Assembly: GCF_003144405.1 (NCBI RefSeq)
Contig: NZ_PENW01000020.1
Coordinates: 33,021 to 97,020 of the forward strand
DNA length: 64,000 nucleotides
Reading direction: 5' to 3'
DNA from: Proteus cibi
GTDB lineage: Bacteria > Pseudomonadota > Gammaproteobacteria > Enterobacterales > Enterobacteriaceae
Position numbers and translations under genes: made by a program. The first letter of the stretch is position 1. Each line of letters begins with the position of its first letter. Positions 26,578 to 36,936 of the stretch are shown here, in pieces. Under the pieces are notes generated by a model that searched no databases, was not told the origin of the DNA, and saw only the letters and a list, made by a program, of their open reading frames with translations.

Positions 26578-28746
26578 ATGAACAAAATCAACTCCGTCTG
26601 TCCTTATTGTGGCGCTGGCTGCAAAATCAATCTCTGTGTCGAAAATGGTCGCATAATCAAAGCCGAAGGTGCCAATGGTGTCACCAATCAAGGAGAACTT
26701 TGCTTAAAAGGGCTCTATGGTTGGGATTTTCTTAATGACAACAAATTGCTGACAGCCAGAATTCATGAGCCGATGATCCGCCGACAAAAAGGGGCTGATT
26801 TTGAAATTGTGAGTTGGAATGAAGCTATTCAATTTACGGCAAAAAAATTACTGGAAATAAAAGAAAAATACGGTGCGAAATCCATCATGTGTACAGGCTC
26901 TTCTCGTGGCACAGGGAATGAAACTAACTTTGTGATGCAGAAATTTGTGCGCGCCGTATTAGGTAATAATAATGTCGATTGTTGTGCGCGTGTTTGTCAT
27001 GGCCCTTCTGTTGCAGGTTTGCAAGAAACATTAGGCAATGGCGCCATGAGCAACTCAATTGCTGATATTGAAGATTCAGATTGCTTATTAGTTTTTGGTT
27101 ATAACTGTGCAGATTCTCATCCTATTGTGGCGCGTCGAGTGGTTAAAGCGAAACAAAAGGGCGCCAAAATTATTGTTTGTGATCCTCGTAAAATCGAAAC
27201 AGCCAAAATTGCTAACCAATATTTACCGTTAAAAAACGGCACTAATATGGCGTTAGTCAATGCCTTCGCATACACGCTAATTGATGAAGATCTGTATGAT
27301 AAAAACTATGTGAACCAATACACAGAAGGCTTTGAAGAATATAAAAAACAACTCGCAGAATATAGCCCTGAAGCTGTGCAAGATATTGTTGGCATTCCTG
27401 CTATTGAAATTCGTAAAGCAATGCGTACTTATGCTGGCGCTAAAACCGCAACGATTATGTGGGGCATGGGTGTAACACAATTTGGTCAAGCGGTTGATGT
27501 GGTAAAAGGGTTATCAGGTCTTGCTTTATTAACGGGTAATTTAGGTAAACCGCATGTTGGTGTTGCTCCTGTGCGTGGACAGAATAACGTGCAAGGTGCC
27601 TGTGATATGGGGGTTTTACCGAATATGTTTCCGGGATATCAGTATGTAACTGACGAAGAAACACGTAAAAAATTTGCACAAGCATGGAATATTCCTGTTG
27701 AACAACTTGATCCAGAAGTTGGGTATCGCATTACTGAAGTGCCTCATTTAGCCATTGAAGGCAAAGTAAAAGCCTATTACATCATGGGTGAAGATCCCCT
27801 CCAAACCGAAGCTGATTTAGGGTTAGTGAGAAAAGGTTTTGAAGCGCTCGATTTTGTGGTGGTTCAAGATATCTTTATGACCAAAACCGCAGAGCAAGCC
27901 GATGTGATTTTACCTTCAACCAGTTGGGGCGAACATGCGGGCATCTTTACCTGCGCTGATAGAGGTTTCCAACGTTTTGAAAAAGCGGTTGAGCCTAAAG
28001 GTAATGTCAAACGTGATTGGGAAATTATCAGTTTACTCGCCACAGAAATGGGCTACCCGATGTCTTATGAAAATAACGAAGAGATCTGGAATGAAGTGAG
28101 AGCATTATGCCCACTATTTTTTGGTGTCACTTATGAAAAACTGGCAGGTTTAGCACATATCCAATGGCCTTGTACCGATATTGAAGATAAGGGTACACCT
28201 TATTTATATTCAGGTAACCAATTCACCACACCATCAGGCAAAGGGCAGTTGTTTGCGACACCGTGGCGCGCACCCGCTGAATTACCTGATGCGGATTATC
28301 CAATGATTCTATCGACAGTGCGTGAAGTCGGGCATTACTCTTGTCGCTCGATGACGGGTAACTGTAAAGCATTGGCATCACTTGCGGATGAACCGGGTTA
28401 TGTTCAAGTTCACCCAGAGATTGCTAAAGAGGCGGGTATTCGTGATCAGGAAATTGTCTGGGTTGAATCTCGTCGCGGTAAGGTGATGTCACGCTGTAAT
28501 GTGAATGAGACAATTAACAAGCAAGCGATTTATATGACCTATCAATGGTGGATTGGTGCGTGTAATGAACTGACTCAGGATAATCTTGATCCTGTTTCAA
28601 AAACACCTGAAACCAAATATTGTGCGGCTAAAGTGATTAAAATAGATGACCAAAAATGGGCTGAAAGCCAAGTTTCTCAACATTATCACACCATGAGAAG
28701 CCGTTTAATTAACTTAGTGGAACAAGCAAAAACAGCAACACATTAA
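26578..28746 (+). CDS. fdhF: Formate dehydrogenase H-type molybdoenzyme, cysteine form
   Basis: 722 residues, FdhF length (715 in E. coli). The N-terminal 4Fe-4S ligands are C8, C11, C15 and C42 (CPYCGAGC ... GELCLKG). The molybdenum ligand that is selenocysteine 140 in E. coli is Cys140 here, codon TGT at 26995-26997, in VDCCARVCHGPS. It oxidises formate to CO2 with bis-MGD molybdenum cofactor, cytosolic, usually in formate hydrogenlyase. No hydrogenase genes are adjacent. The AAAGGA ribosome site and sigma-54 promoter fit fermentative induction. Confidence 0.9.
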   Translation: MNKINSVCPYCGAGCKINLCVENGRIIKAEGANGVTNQGELCLKGLYGWDFLNDNKLLTARIHEPMIRRQKGADFEIVSWNEAIQFTAKKLLEIKEKYGAKSIMCTGSSRGTGNETNFVMQKFVRAVLGNNNVDCCARVCHGPSVAGLQETLGNGAMSNSIADIEDSDCLLVFGYNCADSHPIVARRVVKAKQKGAKIIVCDPRKIETAKIANQYLPLKNGTNMALVNAFAYTLIDEDLYDKNYVNQYTEGFEEYKKQLAEYSPEAVQDIVGIPAIEIRKAMRTYAGAKTATIMWGMGVTQFGQAVDVVKGLSGLALLTGNLGKPHVGVAPVRGQNNVQGACDMGVLPNMFPGYQYVTDEETRKKFAQAWNIPVEQLDPEVGYRITEVPHLAIEGKVKAYYIMGEDPLQTEADLGLVRKGFEALDFVVVQDIFMTKTAEQADVILPSTSWGEHAGIFTCADRGFQRFEKAVEPKGNVKRDWEIISLLATEMGYPMSYENNEEIWNEVRALCPLFFGVTYEKLAGLAHIQWPCTDIEDKGTPYLYSGNQFTTPSGKGQLFATPWRAPAELPDADYPMILSTVREVGHYSCRSMTGNCKALASLADEPGYVQVHPEIAKEAGIRDQEIVWVESRRGKVMSRCNVNETINKQAIYMTYQWWIGACNELTQDNLDPVSKTPETKYCAAKVIKIDDQKWAESQVSQHYHTMRSRLINLVEQAKTATH

Positions 28747-28768
28747 GTTGAGCGTAGATTAAAAATAG

Positions 28769-28799
28769 AAATGGAGGCAATTAAGCCTCCATTTTTTTC
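28769..28799. terminator. Terminator between fdhF and fdnI
   Basis: AATGGAGGC (28770-28778) pairs with GCCTCCATT (28785-28793), followed by T7 on the plus strand. It ends fdhF; on the minus strand an A-rich tract gives a shorter T-run. Confidence 0.88.
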
Positions 28800-28832
28800 T
28801 CACATCTATTTTATAGAAATAAAAGTAGTTTA

Positions 28833-29489
28833 TTATTTTTTGTTTAATTGGCTTTCTGCTTCTTTTTTCTCTTCTTCTAAAATCTCACGATACCAACGCG
28901 GGTGATGTTTTTTCGCCCAACCACGCGTTACCCAGCCTTCAATCATGCTACGAATTGAACCTTTTACCCAAAACGCGGCATAAGCATGAACAATCACAGT
29001 AATGATCAGTAAGATGGCGGACAGTGAGTGAGCCAGTAAAGCAATGCGAATAACAGGAATAGAGAAATAATCGGCAAAATAAGGTCGCCAAATAATTATC
29101 CCACTAATGGTCAGAACAATAAGGCTGAGACTTAATGTCCAATAAATTCCTTTTTGGCCTAAGTTGTAATGCCCAATATCGCCTGCTTCTTCATTTTGTA
29201 GCACTTTATGGATGTTTTTTGCCCACACTAAATCATCTTTATCAACAGAGTTATACTTGAAGTATCTAAAAAACATAAAGATAAAGAAAAATACCATCGC
29301 AACACCCGTAAATGGATGCAGTAAACGCGAAAGTTGTGGGGTGCCTAAAATATTCATAAACCAGTTTAGAGATGGGAAGAAAAAGCCCAATCCACTAAAG
29401 GTGGTAAAGACAAAGAAAATCGCCACAACCCAGTGATTGATTCGCTCTGAGGCAGTATGACGAAGGATTTTATCGCTTTTCTTCTTCAT
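28833..29489 (-). CDS. fdnI: Formate dehydrogenase gamma subunit, cytochrome b556
   Basis: 218 residues with four membrane spans, the length of FdnI (217). It carries haem b and passes electrons from the periplasmic enzyme to menaquinone in the inner membrane. Histidines in RHTASERINHW near the N-terminus and HAYAAFWVKGS near the C-terminus fit haem ligands. Its start overlaps the fdnH stop by one base. Confidence 0.92.
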   Translation of the reverse strand: MKKKSDKILRHTASERINHWVVAIFFVFTTFSGLGFFFPSLNWFMNILGTPQLSRLLHPFTGVAMVFFFIFMFFRYFKYNSVDKDDLVWAKNIHKVLQNEEAGDIGHYNLGQKGIYWTLSLSLIVLTISGIIIWRPYFADYFSIPVIRIALLAHSLSAILLIITVIVHAYAAFWVKGSIRSMIEGWVTRGWAKKHHPRWYREILEEEKKEAESQLNKK

Positions 29490-30418
29490 TATTTCTGCTC
29501 CTCTTTATTCACTGAATGTTGTGATGCTTCCATCTCTTTTTGTGCCTCTTCTTCATCTTCTTCGGTGGTGTGGTTAGGGCCAATACCTAAATAATGGAAC
29601 ATGGCACCCGCAAAGGTAGCAGCAAAACCCACTGCGGCTAACGGTTTCCAAATACCTTTCCAGAATTTCACTGTTGAGCTAATTTCTGGGTTTTCTGGTA
29701 AGCCATGATACAAGTTAGGTCTATCCGCATGATGGAGGACATACATGACGTGCGTACCGCCAACACCTTGAGGATCGTATAAACCCGCTTTGTCATAACC
29801 CCGTGTATTGAGTTCAGCAACACGTTCATTTGCAAGATGCGTCATTGCTTCTTTAGAGCCAAAGTGAATGGCACCCGTAGGGCAAGTTTTCACGCAGGCG
29901 GGCTCTTGACCGACTTCAACGCGATCAACACACAATGTGCATTTGGAAGCGCGATTATCTTCTTCATTAATACGAGGGACATCGAAAGGGCAACCGGCAA
30001 TACAGTAGCCACAACCAATACAGTGCTCTGATTGGAAATCGACAATACCGTTAGCGTATTGCACAATGGCTCCTTCTGCTGGGCATGCTTTTAAACAGCC
30101 CGGATCAGCACAGTGCATACAACCATCTTTACGAATTAACCATTCCAGCTTGCCATTTTCTTCTACTTCAGAAAAACGCATCACTGTCCACGACTTAGCC
30201 GTTAAATCCATTGGGTTATCGTAAACACCGACGTTAAGACCGACTTTATCGCGAATATCGTTCCATTCAGAACAGGCAACCTGACAGGCTTTACAGCCAA
30301 TACAGGTAGTAACGTCGATAAGTTTTGCCACTTCTTCTTTAAAATCACGTACCTGTGGTGCGGGCGTGAGGGAATTAGTGGCAGAACGACGAATAATATC
30401 TTGAGATTGCAATGACAT
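29489..30418 (-). CDS. fdnH: Formate dehydrogenase beta subunit, four 4Fe-4S clusters
   Basis: 309 residues. Four ferredoxin-type cysteine sets are visible: [44 protein letters not shown] and [22 protein letters not shown] single C-terminal membrane helix ([19 protein letters not shown]) anchors it, as in FdnH/FdoH. It conducts electrons from the alpha subunit to cytochrome b. Part of the fdnGHI operon, 10 bases after fdnG. An acidic tail extends it slightly beyond the E. coli protein. Confidence 0.94.
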   Translation of the reverse strand: MSLQSQDIIRRSATNSLTPAPQVRDFKEEVAKLIDVTTCIGCKACQVACSEWNDIRDKVGLNVGVYDNPMDLTAKSWTVMRFSEVEENGKLEWLIRKDGCMHCADPGCLKACPAEGAIVQYANGIVDFQSEHCIGCGYCIAGCPFDVPRINEEDNRASKCTLCVDRVEVGQEPACVKTCPTGAIHFGSKEAMTHLANERVAELNTRGYDKAGLYDPQGVGGTHVMYVLHHADRPNLYHGLPENPEISSTVKFWKGIWKPLAAVGFAATFAGAMFHYLGIGPNHTTEEDEEEAQKEMEASQHSVNKEEQK

Positions 30419-30428
30419 CAGTTTCCCC

Positions 30429-33400
30429 TTATGCCTTTTCGATATTGACTAAAAACGCCTTATATTCAGGTGTGAATGAATTTGCATCACCCACTGATGG
30501 TGTTAATGTATTGGCAAGGAAACCTTTGCGAGTCGCGCCCTCAAAGCCCCAGTGACACGGAATACCGATAGTATCGACTACTTTGCCATTAATCGTCAGC
30601 GGTCTAATACGTTTAGTGACAACGGCTTTAGCCTTGATATAGCCACGTTTGGCACTGACTTTGACTTCATCACCTGCCACAATGCCTTTTCGTAACGCTA
30701 GTTGTTCGCCAATTTCGATAAACTGATCAGGCTGTGCAATGGCATTGATTAATGAATGTTTTGTCCAATGACGGAATAACTCAGTAATTGAATAGGTTGT
30801 CGCCACAAAAGGGAATTCATCGGCTTTGCCTAAATGTTCTGCATCATAACTGTATAAACGTGCGACTGGGTTACGAGAGACGTTCGGGTGTAGAATATTC
30901 TCTTCTGTTGGTGATTCAAATGGCTCGTAGAATTCAGGGAAAGGGCCATCTGCCATTTTATCAACAGCAAATAAGCGTCCCATACCTTCGGGTTGCATAA
31001 TAAAAGGACCTACACCGCTATTAGGTGCTGCATTGCTATAATCTGGTACGTCAGGACCAACCCATTGATTGCCATTCCATTTGATCAATTGGCGTTTTTC
31101 ATCCCACGGTTGACCTTGTGGATCAACCGATGCGCGGTTATATAACACACGGCGGTTTTGAGGCCATGCAAATGCCCAACCCGGTGTACAGCCTAATCCT
31201 GAAGGATCGGCGTTATCGCGGTTCGCCATTTGGTTGCCTTTTTCAGTCCAGCAACCAGAATAGACCCAACAGAAACTGGCGGTTGAACCGTCGGATTTAA
31301 GCTGGTGGAAACCGTCAAGTTGTTGTCCTTTTTTAAACAACAATTTGCCTGAATCATCGTAAATATCACGCATTGCTTGACCATTAGCTTCTTTCGCCAC
31401 TTCTTCAGGCTGAGGATCGTAAGGGTCAACGTAATTCCAAGAGAGATTCATCACAGGCTCTGGGCAAACACCGCCTTCTTCGCGATAAAGTTCACGCAGG
31501 CGCATTAATAAATGCCCTAAAATTTTACCATCATGCCATGCTTGTGCAGGTGGTTTAGCACCAGCCCAGTGCCATTGAAGCCAGCGACCTGAGTTTGCAA
31601 TCGAGCCATTTTCTTCAGCAAAACACGATGAAGGTAAACGGAAAATTTCTGTTTGAATATCTGTTGGTGAGACATTATTCATCTCGCCGTGGTTTTGCCA
31701 AAAATTGGAAGATTCGGTCACTAACGGATCGATAACAACCATATATTTCAGTTTGGCTAATGCGGCACTGCATTTATTTTTATCCGCAAACGCGGCTAAT
31801 GGATTAAAACCTTGAACGATATAGCCATTCATTTTGCCATCGATCATCAACTGGGTTTGCGCCATGATATCGTAGCTTTTATCCCATTTTGGTAACCAGT
31901 GATAACCCCACTCATTACTTTCTGTCGCGCTATCTCCCCAAAAGCTTTTTAATAAGCTAATAAAGAAATCAGGGGTTCTTTTCCAATAGTTAACTTGGTC
32001 TGCAACAACGGTTTTGGGTGTCACTTGGGATAAATAATTCTCTAATGAAGTCTGTTTTTCATTAGGAAGCGGCATATAACCTGGTAGGTTTAATGATAAT
32101 AAACCCAGATCGCTATAACCTTGGATATTAGAGTGTCCACGTAATGCGTTGACACCACCGCCCGGCATACCTACGTTACCTAGTAATAACTGGATCATAC
32201 CTGCTGCACGAATAGTTTGCGCACCACCCGTATGGTGAGTCCAACCTAAGGCATAAAGAATGGTAGAGGTTCTGTCTTTTACGCTGGTAGACGCAAGCGC
32301 TTCACAGATATAGGCAAAGTCTTCTGATGGCGTACCGCAAAGAGTAGTAACGATTTTAGGGGTATAGCGCGAGACATGATGTTTTAAAAGATTCCACACA
32401 CAACGAGGATGTTGCAGAGAATCATCTCTTAATGCCAAGCCATTTTCATCGAGTTCATAATGCCATGAGGTTTTATCATAGCTTTGATTTTCTTTATCAA
32501 AGCCACTGAAAAGACCGTCATCAAAGCTGTAATCTTCACGCACAATGAGAGGCGCATTTGTATAGGCTTTCACATACTCATGCTGAATTTTATTGTGTTC
32601 GATAAGGTAATTAATCACCCCTAATAAGAACGCAGTATCAGAGCCAGCACGAATAGGGGAATAGAGATCAGCAACCGCGGCACTACGGTTAAAACGGGGA
32701 TCGACAACGATAACCTTCGCATTATTCTTAATTTTAGCTTCGATAACCCATTTAAAACCCACAGGATGTGCTTCAGCAGGGTTACCACCCATGATCAGCA
32801 CAACGTTAGCATTTTTAATATCAACCCAGTTATTGGTCATTGCACCACGACCAAAGGTTGGTGCTAATGCGGCGACGGTTGGCGCATGGCAAAGTCTTGC
32901 CTGACAATCGATAGCAATCATGCCTAATGAGCGAGAAAATTTATTATCTAAAATGCCTGTTTCATTACTGGCGGCAGAAGAACAAAGCATCCCAGTTGTT
33001 AGCCAACGGTTAACTTCTTGCCCTTTTTCATTATGGGTGACAAAGTTTTCATCACGGTCTTTTTTCATTAAACGGGCGATTTTATCAATCGCTTCATTCC
33101 ATGAAATACGTTCCCATTTATCTGAACCAGGTCTACGATATTCAGGATATTTCAGGCGATTTTCACTGTGGATATAATCGACAAGCCCAGCCCCTTTCGG
33201 GCATAAAGAGCCACGACTTACAGGATGATCAGGGTCACCTTCAATGTGATAAATACTTTTATCCACATTTTTCGCGCCATCCCCAAGGCTATACATCAAA
33301 ATACCGCAACCCACAGAGCAATAAGTACAGTTATTACGGGTTTCAACGGAACGTAATAATTTATATTGGCGAGAGCTTGCCGCAACTTCTGGCGAAAAAC

Positions 33401-33473
33401 CAAGTAATGCAGCAGAAGTGCCAGCCATACCGCCAGCACAGATCTTAAAGAACGACCTCCGACTGATTTGCAT
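30429..33473 (-). CDS. fdnG: Formate dehydrogenase alpha subunit (FdnG type), cysteine form
   Basis: 1014 residues from ATG 33473, chosen because it opens with a twin-arginine signal (SRRSFFK) and gives the FdnG length; the frame upstream adds 28 codons without a match. 4Fe-4S ligands are in [16 protein letters not shown] and SLCPKG. The molybdenum ligand equivalent to selenocysteine 196 of E. coli is Cys195, codon TGC at 32889-32891, within [12 protein letters not shown]. It oxidises formate in the periplasm and feeds electrons to FdnH/FdnI. An FNR-like site upstream suggests anaerobic expression, hence fdn rather than fdo naming. Confidence 0.9.
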   Translation of the reverse strand: MQISRRSFFKICAGGMAGTSAALLGFSPEVAASSRQYKLLRSVETRNNCTYCSVGCGILMYSLGDGAKNVDKSIYHIEGDPDHPVSRGSLCPKGAGLVDYIHSENRLKYPEYRRPGSDKWERISWNEAIDKIARLMKKDRDENFVTHNEKGQEVNRWLTTGMLCSSAASNETGILDNKFSRSLGMIAIDCQARLCHAPTVAALAPTFGRGAMTNNWVDIKNANVVLIMGGNPAEAHPVGFKWVIEAKIKNNAKVIVVDPRFNRSAAVADLYSPIRAGSDTAFLLGVINYLIEHNKIQHEYVKAYTNAPLIVREDYSFDDGLFSGFDKENQSYDKTSWHYELDENGLALRDDSLQHPRCVWNLLKHHVSRYTPKIVTTLCGTPSEDFAYICEALASTSVKDRTSTILYALGWTHHTGGAQTIRAAGMIQLLLGNVGMPGGGVNALRGHSNIQGYSDLGLLSLNLPGYMPLPNEKQTSLENYLSQVTPKTVVADQVNYWKRTPDFFISLLKSFWGDSATESNEWGYHWLPKWDKSYDIMAQTQLMIDGKMNGYIVQGFNPLAAFADKNKCSAALAKLKYMVVIDPLVTESSNFWQNHGEMNNVSPTDIQTEIFRLPSSCFAEENGSIANSGRWLQWHWAGAKPPAQAWHDGKILGHLLMRLRELYREEGGVCPEPVMNLSWNYVDPYDPQPEEVAKEANGQAMRDIYDDSGKLLFKKGQQLDGFHQLKSDGSTASFCWVYSGCWTEKGNQMANRDNADPSGLGCTPGWAFAWPQNRRVLYNRASVDPQGQPWDEKRQLIKWNGNQWVGPDVPDYSNAAPNSGVGPFIMQPEGMGRLFAVDKMADGPFPEFYEPFESPTEENILHPNVSRNPVARLYSYDAEHLGKADEFPFVATTYSITELFRHWTKHSLINAIAQPDQFIEIGEQLALRKGIVAGDEVKVSAKRGYIKAKAVVTKRIRPLTINGKVVDTIGIPCHWGFEGATRKGFLANTLTPSVGDANSFTPEYKAFLVNIEKA

Positions 33474-33677
33474 CAGAGTCTCCTTGTTAATTGATAAATA
33501 ACATCCGTACCGGGCATTTAAAAAACGTCCAGTAAAGGATAAGAATTCATTTTTCAATCATTCAAGACAGACCTGAGTATCGTTTTGTGAACTCAATGTG
33601 ATGAACTACTACTTAAAATGACGTTGGTGATTATAACGAGGAAAAAAAATAAATCCATACTAACAATGCGGATACAA

Positions 33678-33717
33678 ATTATATTAAAAAATAACAATTT
33701 AGTTTGATTTCCATCAT
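33678..33717 (-). promoter_or_regulatory. FNR-like box and -10 of the fdn operon
   Basis: TTGAT-N4-ATCAT at 33704-33717 matches the FNR consensus TTGAT-N4-ATCAA at nine of ten positions. On the minus strand a perfect TATAAT lies at 33683-33678, which puts the box centre near -40 of the inferred start site. This is the arrangement of class II FNR-activated promoters. The implied leader is about 200 bases. Confidence 0.6.
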
Positions 33718-34092
33718 GTTAAATAACCAATTTTTCAATTAGCACACAAGGTGAAAATGGGGATTAAATCGATTAAAAGGGCTCTTGAAATAAAACTCCA
33801 TTTTTATCTCTTTTATAAAAAAATTTACTGTAAAAGAAGTGACATTATATTCTGCATAAAATCTCAATAATAAATTATTATGACTACTTTTATTCTAATG
33901 TCAGATTTTTATTCCTAAATTTGATTTAAAGAAAGTTATAAAAATATAAGGCTAAAAAATAGACATTTTGATCGTCTTCACAATTCAGAAAAGATTGATT
34001 TGAAGTTTAACTCCGAAAATAATTATATATTGGAGTGATCTTCAATATACAAAAAATACCCTCCTTGATGACAAAAATAAGAGCTAATAAGT
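33718..34092. promoter_or_regulatory. nanM promoter region with CRP-like box and inverted repeat
   Basis: No ORF. A CRP-like box TTTGA-N6-TCACA sits at 33967-33982. An inverted repeat ACTCC-N17-GGAGT lies at 34010-34036, 56 bases before nanM. Both elements recur with the same order and spacing upstream of nanE, so they are probably the catabolite and sialic-acid-pathway control sites. Confidence 0.65.
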
Positions 34093-35250
34093 ATGAACAG
34101 AATAAAGAAAATATCTTACGCCTGTCTCTCTGTAATGCTAGTGTCAGCAATATTCACCTCTACTAGCTTTGCAGAAAAACTTCCTAACTTACCTGTCACA
34201 TTTAAAAGTGGGGCAGGAACAATCAACAAAAATGTTATTTATATTGGTTTAGGCACAGCAGGAAAATCTTGGTATAAGCTTGATCTTAATAATCAAACAA
34301 AACAATGGGAAAAAATAGCAGACTTTCCTGGTACACAAAGAGATCAGGCCATTGCACTAGCATTAAATAACGATATTTATGTATTTGGTGGTGCGGGAAA
34401 AGAAAATAAAGAGAGTGAAACTATTAGTGCGCTCACAGAAGTTTATCGTTATTTACCTAAAGAAAATAAATGGGAAAAAGTGAATACGCGAGCGCCTTAC
34501 GGATTAGTTGGGCATGCTGGTATCAATATTAACAACCATGAAGCTATTATTCTTGGTGGTGTTAATCAACAAATTTTTGATGGTTACTTTGTTGATTTAA
34601 ACCGTACCAAAGAGAATGGATCTGAAAATAAAAAAGTCATCAGTGATTATTTTAATAAACCTGCGGAAGGTTACTTCTTTAATCGAAATATAATGGAATA
34701 TAACGCTGAAAATAATCAATGGCGATTATTAGGTGTTATGCCATTTAATGGAACGGCGGGTTCGGCATTAGCTTATGATGGTAATAAAATCATCTTAATA
34801 AATGGTGAAATAAAACCGGGATTACGAACCAGTGAAGTGCAAACAGCGATATTTAAAAACAACCAATTACAATGGAACACGGTAGCACAAAAGCTACCAA
34901 ATCCTACACCTGATCAGCAACAAGACGGCTTAGCAGGTGCATTTGCGGGTTACAGCATGCACACCTTGCTGGTTGCTGGAGGGGCAAATTTTCCGGGTTC
35001 TCAGGCAAACTATGCACAGCAACATTATTTTGCGCATCAAGGACTAGAAAAAACGTGGCATAAAGAAATTTATGGCTTTATTAATAATCAATGGAAAGTC
35101 ATTGGCGAATTACCGCTTCCTCTTGGCTATGGTGTCACTATCTCACATGATAATTCACTTTATTTAATTGGAGGTGAAACAAATAAAGGTGAAGCTGTTA
35201 ATTCAGTTATTACTTTAACGATGAAAGATAAACAATTAATTATTGAATAA
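34093..35250 (+). CDS. nanM: N-acetylneuraminate epimerase (Kelch mutarotase)
   Basis: 385 residues with a cleavable signal peptide (hydrophobic 10-27, cut after SFA). Kelch-type beta-propeller motifs such as IYVFGGAG, AIILGGVN and LLVAGGANFPG recur through the protein. NanM converts alpha- to beta-N-acetylneuraminate in the periplasm, speeding equilibration of released sialic acid. Followed by nanC after 80 bases, with an intergenic hairpin, as in E. coli where nanC and nanM are cotranscribed. Confidence 0.93.
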   Translation: MNRIKKISYACLSVMLVSAIFTSTSFAEKLPNLPVTFKSGAGTINKNVIYIGLGTAGKSWYKLDLNNQTKQWEKIADFPGTQRDQAIALALNNDIYVFGGAGKENKESETISALTEVYRYLPKENKWEKVNTRAPYGLVGHAGININNHEAIILGGVNQQIFDGYFVDLNRTKENGSENKKVISDYFNKPAEGYFFNRNIMEYNAENNQWRLLGVMPFNGTAGSALAYDGNKIILINGEIKPGLRTSEVQTAIFKNNQLQWNTVAQKLPNPTPDQQQDGLAGAFAGYSMHTLLVAGGANFPGSQANYAQQHYFAHQGLEKTWHKEIYGFINNQWKVIGELPLPLGYGVTISHDNSLYLIGGETNKGEAVNSVITLTMKDKQLIIE

Positions 35251-35283
35251 TCTCTCCCTACATATAAATTAAAATAACCCATT

Positions 35284-35311
35284 AAGACTCCTGATTTATT
35301 CAGGGAGTCTT
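35284..35311 (+). other. Intergenic hairpin between nanM and nanC
   Basis: AAGACTCC-TGA and TCA-GGGAGTCTT form a long stem with a small AT loop. No T-run follows, so it looks like an RNA-processing or stabilising structure inside the operon rather than a terminator. Confidence 0.5.
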
Positions 35312-35330
35312 ACCTATTTAGGTAAATATT

Positions 35331-36026
35331 ATGGCAAATAAAAAGAAAAAGCTTTTATTGGCATGCTGTACTTTATTAATGTCATCTCAATTATATGCGA
35401 CTACATTAGACTTCCGTCATGAATATGCAGATTCGACACGAATTAATAAAGATAGAATTGCATTTATTCATTCTTTTTCAAATGGCATTGGTTTTTATAT
35501 TGATGCGAGTGTCAAATCAGGTGGTGTTGATGGTGAAAAAGATAAATTATTTAGTGATGTTGTTAATAATGCCATTGAAATGGGATTAAGCTACAACCAT
35601 AAATTAAATAATAATGTCACATTACAGCCCGGTCTTATTTTCGAAACAGTGACCGATACTTCTATATATAAACCTTATTTAAAAGCACAATATAATTTTG
35701 ATAGTGGTTTATATATTGCAGGGCGTTATCGTTTTGATTATGCCCGTAAAACAAAACAAGGTGTTGATGACGAAAAGACAAATCGTTTTGATGGTTTTAT
35801 TGGCTATAAATATAACAAATTTAAAGTGGAATATGATTACACGCAAATGTATAGCGATGCCATAAAATACGATAATAAAAAACGTAATTATGAGCATAAC
35901 GTCGCTTTCTCTTATCAAATCAACAGCACATTCACGCCTTATATTGAAATTGGCAACATGGCAGTAAGCCCACTGAGTGATGCTCGTCAGACGCGTTATC
36001 GTGTTGGGTTGCAGTTCCATTTCTGA
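35331..36026 (+). CDS. nanC: Sialic-acid outer-membrane channel (KdgM/NanC family)
   Basis: 231 residues: signal peptide (KKLLLACCTLLMSSQLYA) then a 12-strand beta-barrel pattern typical of KdgM/NanC monomeric channels, beginning TTLDFRHEYAD and ending with the aromatic outer-membrane terminus VGLQFHF. It lets N-acetylneuraminate cross the outer membrane. The sialic-acid context makes NanC the best name. Confidence 0.88.
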   Translation: MANKKKKLLLACCTLLMSSQLYATTLDFRHEYADSTRINKDRIAFIHSFSNGIGFYIDASVKSGGVDGEKDKLFSDVVNNAIEMGLSYNHKLNNNVTLQPGLIFETVTDTSIYKPYLKAQYNFDSGLYIAGRYRFDYARKTKQGVDDEKTNRFDGFIGYKYNKFKVEYDYTQMYSDAIKYDNKKRNYEHNVAFSYQINSTFTPYIEIGNMAVSPLSDARQTRYRVGLQFHF

Positions 36027-36056
36027 TTTTACTTAATGAAAACAAAGTAAAAAAAC

Positions 36057-36090
36057 AGGAAGAGTGGTGGAAACATCATTCTTCCTTTTT
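36057..36090 (+). terminator. Terminator after nanC
   Basis: AGGAAGA pairs with TCTTCCT across a 15-base partly paired loop, followed by T5. It ends the nanM-nanC unit. Confidence 0.6.
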
Positions 36091-36132
36091 ATTTTGTTTA
36101 TTTATCAGTTGGTTATATGGATGTGGTCATTG

Positions 36133-36204
36133 TTTGATCTTCTTCACAAATTGTTGTTTTTTTGATTGAGAAATTAAACTCCGTAAAATATTATAATTTG
36201 GAGT
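36133..36204 (+). promoter_or_regulatory. nanE promoter: CRP-like box plus inverted repeat
   Basis: CRP-like TTTGA-N6-TCACA at 36133-36148 and ACTCC-N17-GGAGT at 36178-36204, ending 33 bases before nanE. The 17-base spacing is identical to the nanM site and ACTCCG plus AAAATA are shared, so one regulator very likely binds both. Confidence 0.65.
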
Positions 36205-36237
36205 TGCATTTCAAAAGAAGAGAACAGTGAGTTCAAA

Positions 36238-36936
36238 ATGGCGCTAATTGAAAAAATGACTAAGGATATTCAGCAAAAGGGCGGATTAATCGTGTCTTGC
36301 CAGCCAGTTGATAATAGTCCAATGGATAAGCCCGAAATTGTCGCTGCTATGGCTCAAGCCGCAGTAAATGCAGGTGCAATCGCAGTACGTATTGAGGGAA
36401 TTGATAATTTAAAAGCAACGCGTCCTCTTATTGATGTGCCGATTATTGGCATTGTGAAGCGTGATTTGCCTGATAGCCCTGTAAGGATCACACCGTGGCT
36501 CAGTGATATTGAAGAATTAGCCACCGCAGGTGCAGATATTATTGCTTTTGATGGTACTGATCGTGTGCGTCCTGTACCCGTGAAAACGTTATTAGCTCAT
36601 ATTCATCGTTTAGGAAAATTGGCGATGGCGGATTGCGCCACCTTTGACGAAGGCATGTATTGCCAAGAGTTGGGCACCGAATTTATTGGCTCAACGATGT
36701 CGGGTTATACCGGTGGCGAAATACCAAAGCTGCCTGATTTACAGCTGGTCACTGCATTGGCTGAAAAAGGATGCCGAGTGATTGCTGAAGGGCGTTATAA
36801 CACACCGATGATGGCAGCAAGAGGTATGCACGCGGGTGCTTGGGCTGTCACTGTGGGCTCTGCATTAACACGTCTTGAGCATGTCTGTGATTGGTTCACT
36901 CAAGCATTAAAGTGGCAGCAGGAGTTAGATAAATGA
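36238..36936 (+). CDS. nanE: N-acetylmannosamine-6-phosphate 2-epimerase
   Basis: 232 residues, TIM-barrel NanE family. It turns ManNAc-6-phosphate into GlcNAc-6-phosphate. Conserved segments [15 protein letters not shown] (N-terminus), [18 protein letters not shown] and the phosphate-binding end [19 protein letters not shown] are present. It overlaps nanK by four bases (ATGA). It opens the nanE-nanK-siaT-nanQ operon. Confidence 0.95.
   Translation: MALIEKMTKDIQQKGGLIVSCQPVDNSPMDKPEIVAAMAQAAVNAGAIAVRIEGIDNLKATRPLIDVPIIGIVKRDLPDSPVRITPWLSDIEELATAGADIIAFDGTDRVRPVPVKTLLAHIHRLGKLAMADCATFDEGMYCQELGTEFIGSTMSGYTGGEIPKLPDLQLVTALAEKGCRVIAEGRYNTPMMAARGMHAGAWAVTVGSALTRLEHVCDWFTQALKWQQELDK

Noticed and set aside
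26578-28746. Selenocysteine TGA in fdhF
   Set aside because: The codon at 26995-26997 is TGT and the frame is continuous.
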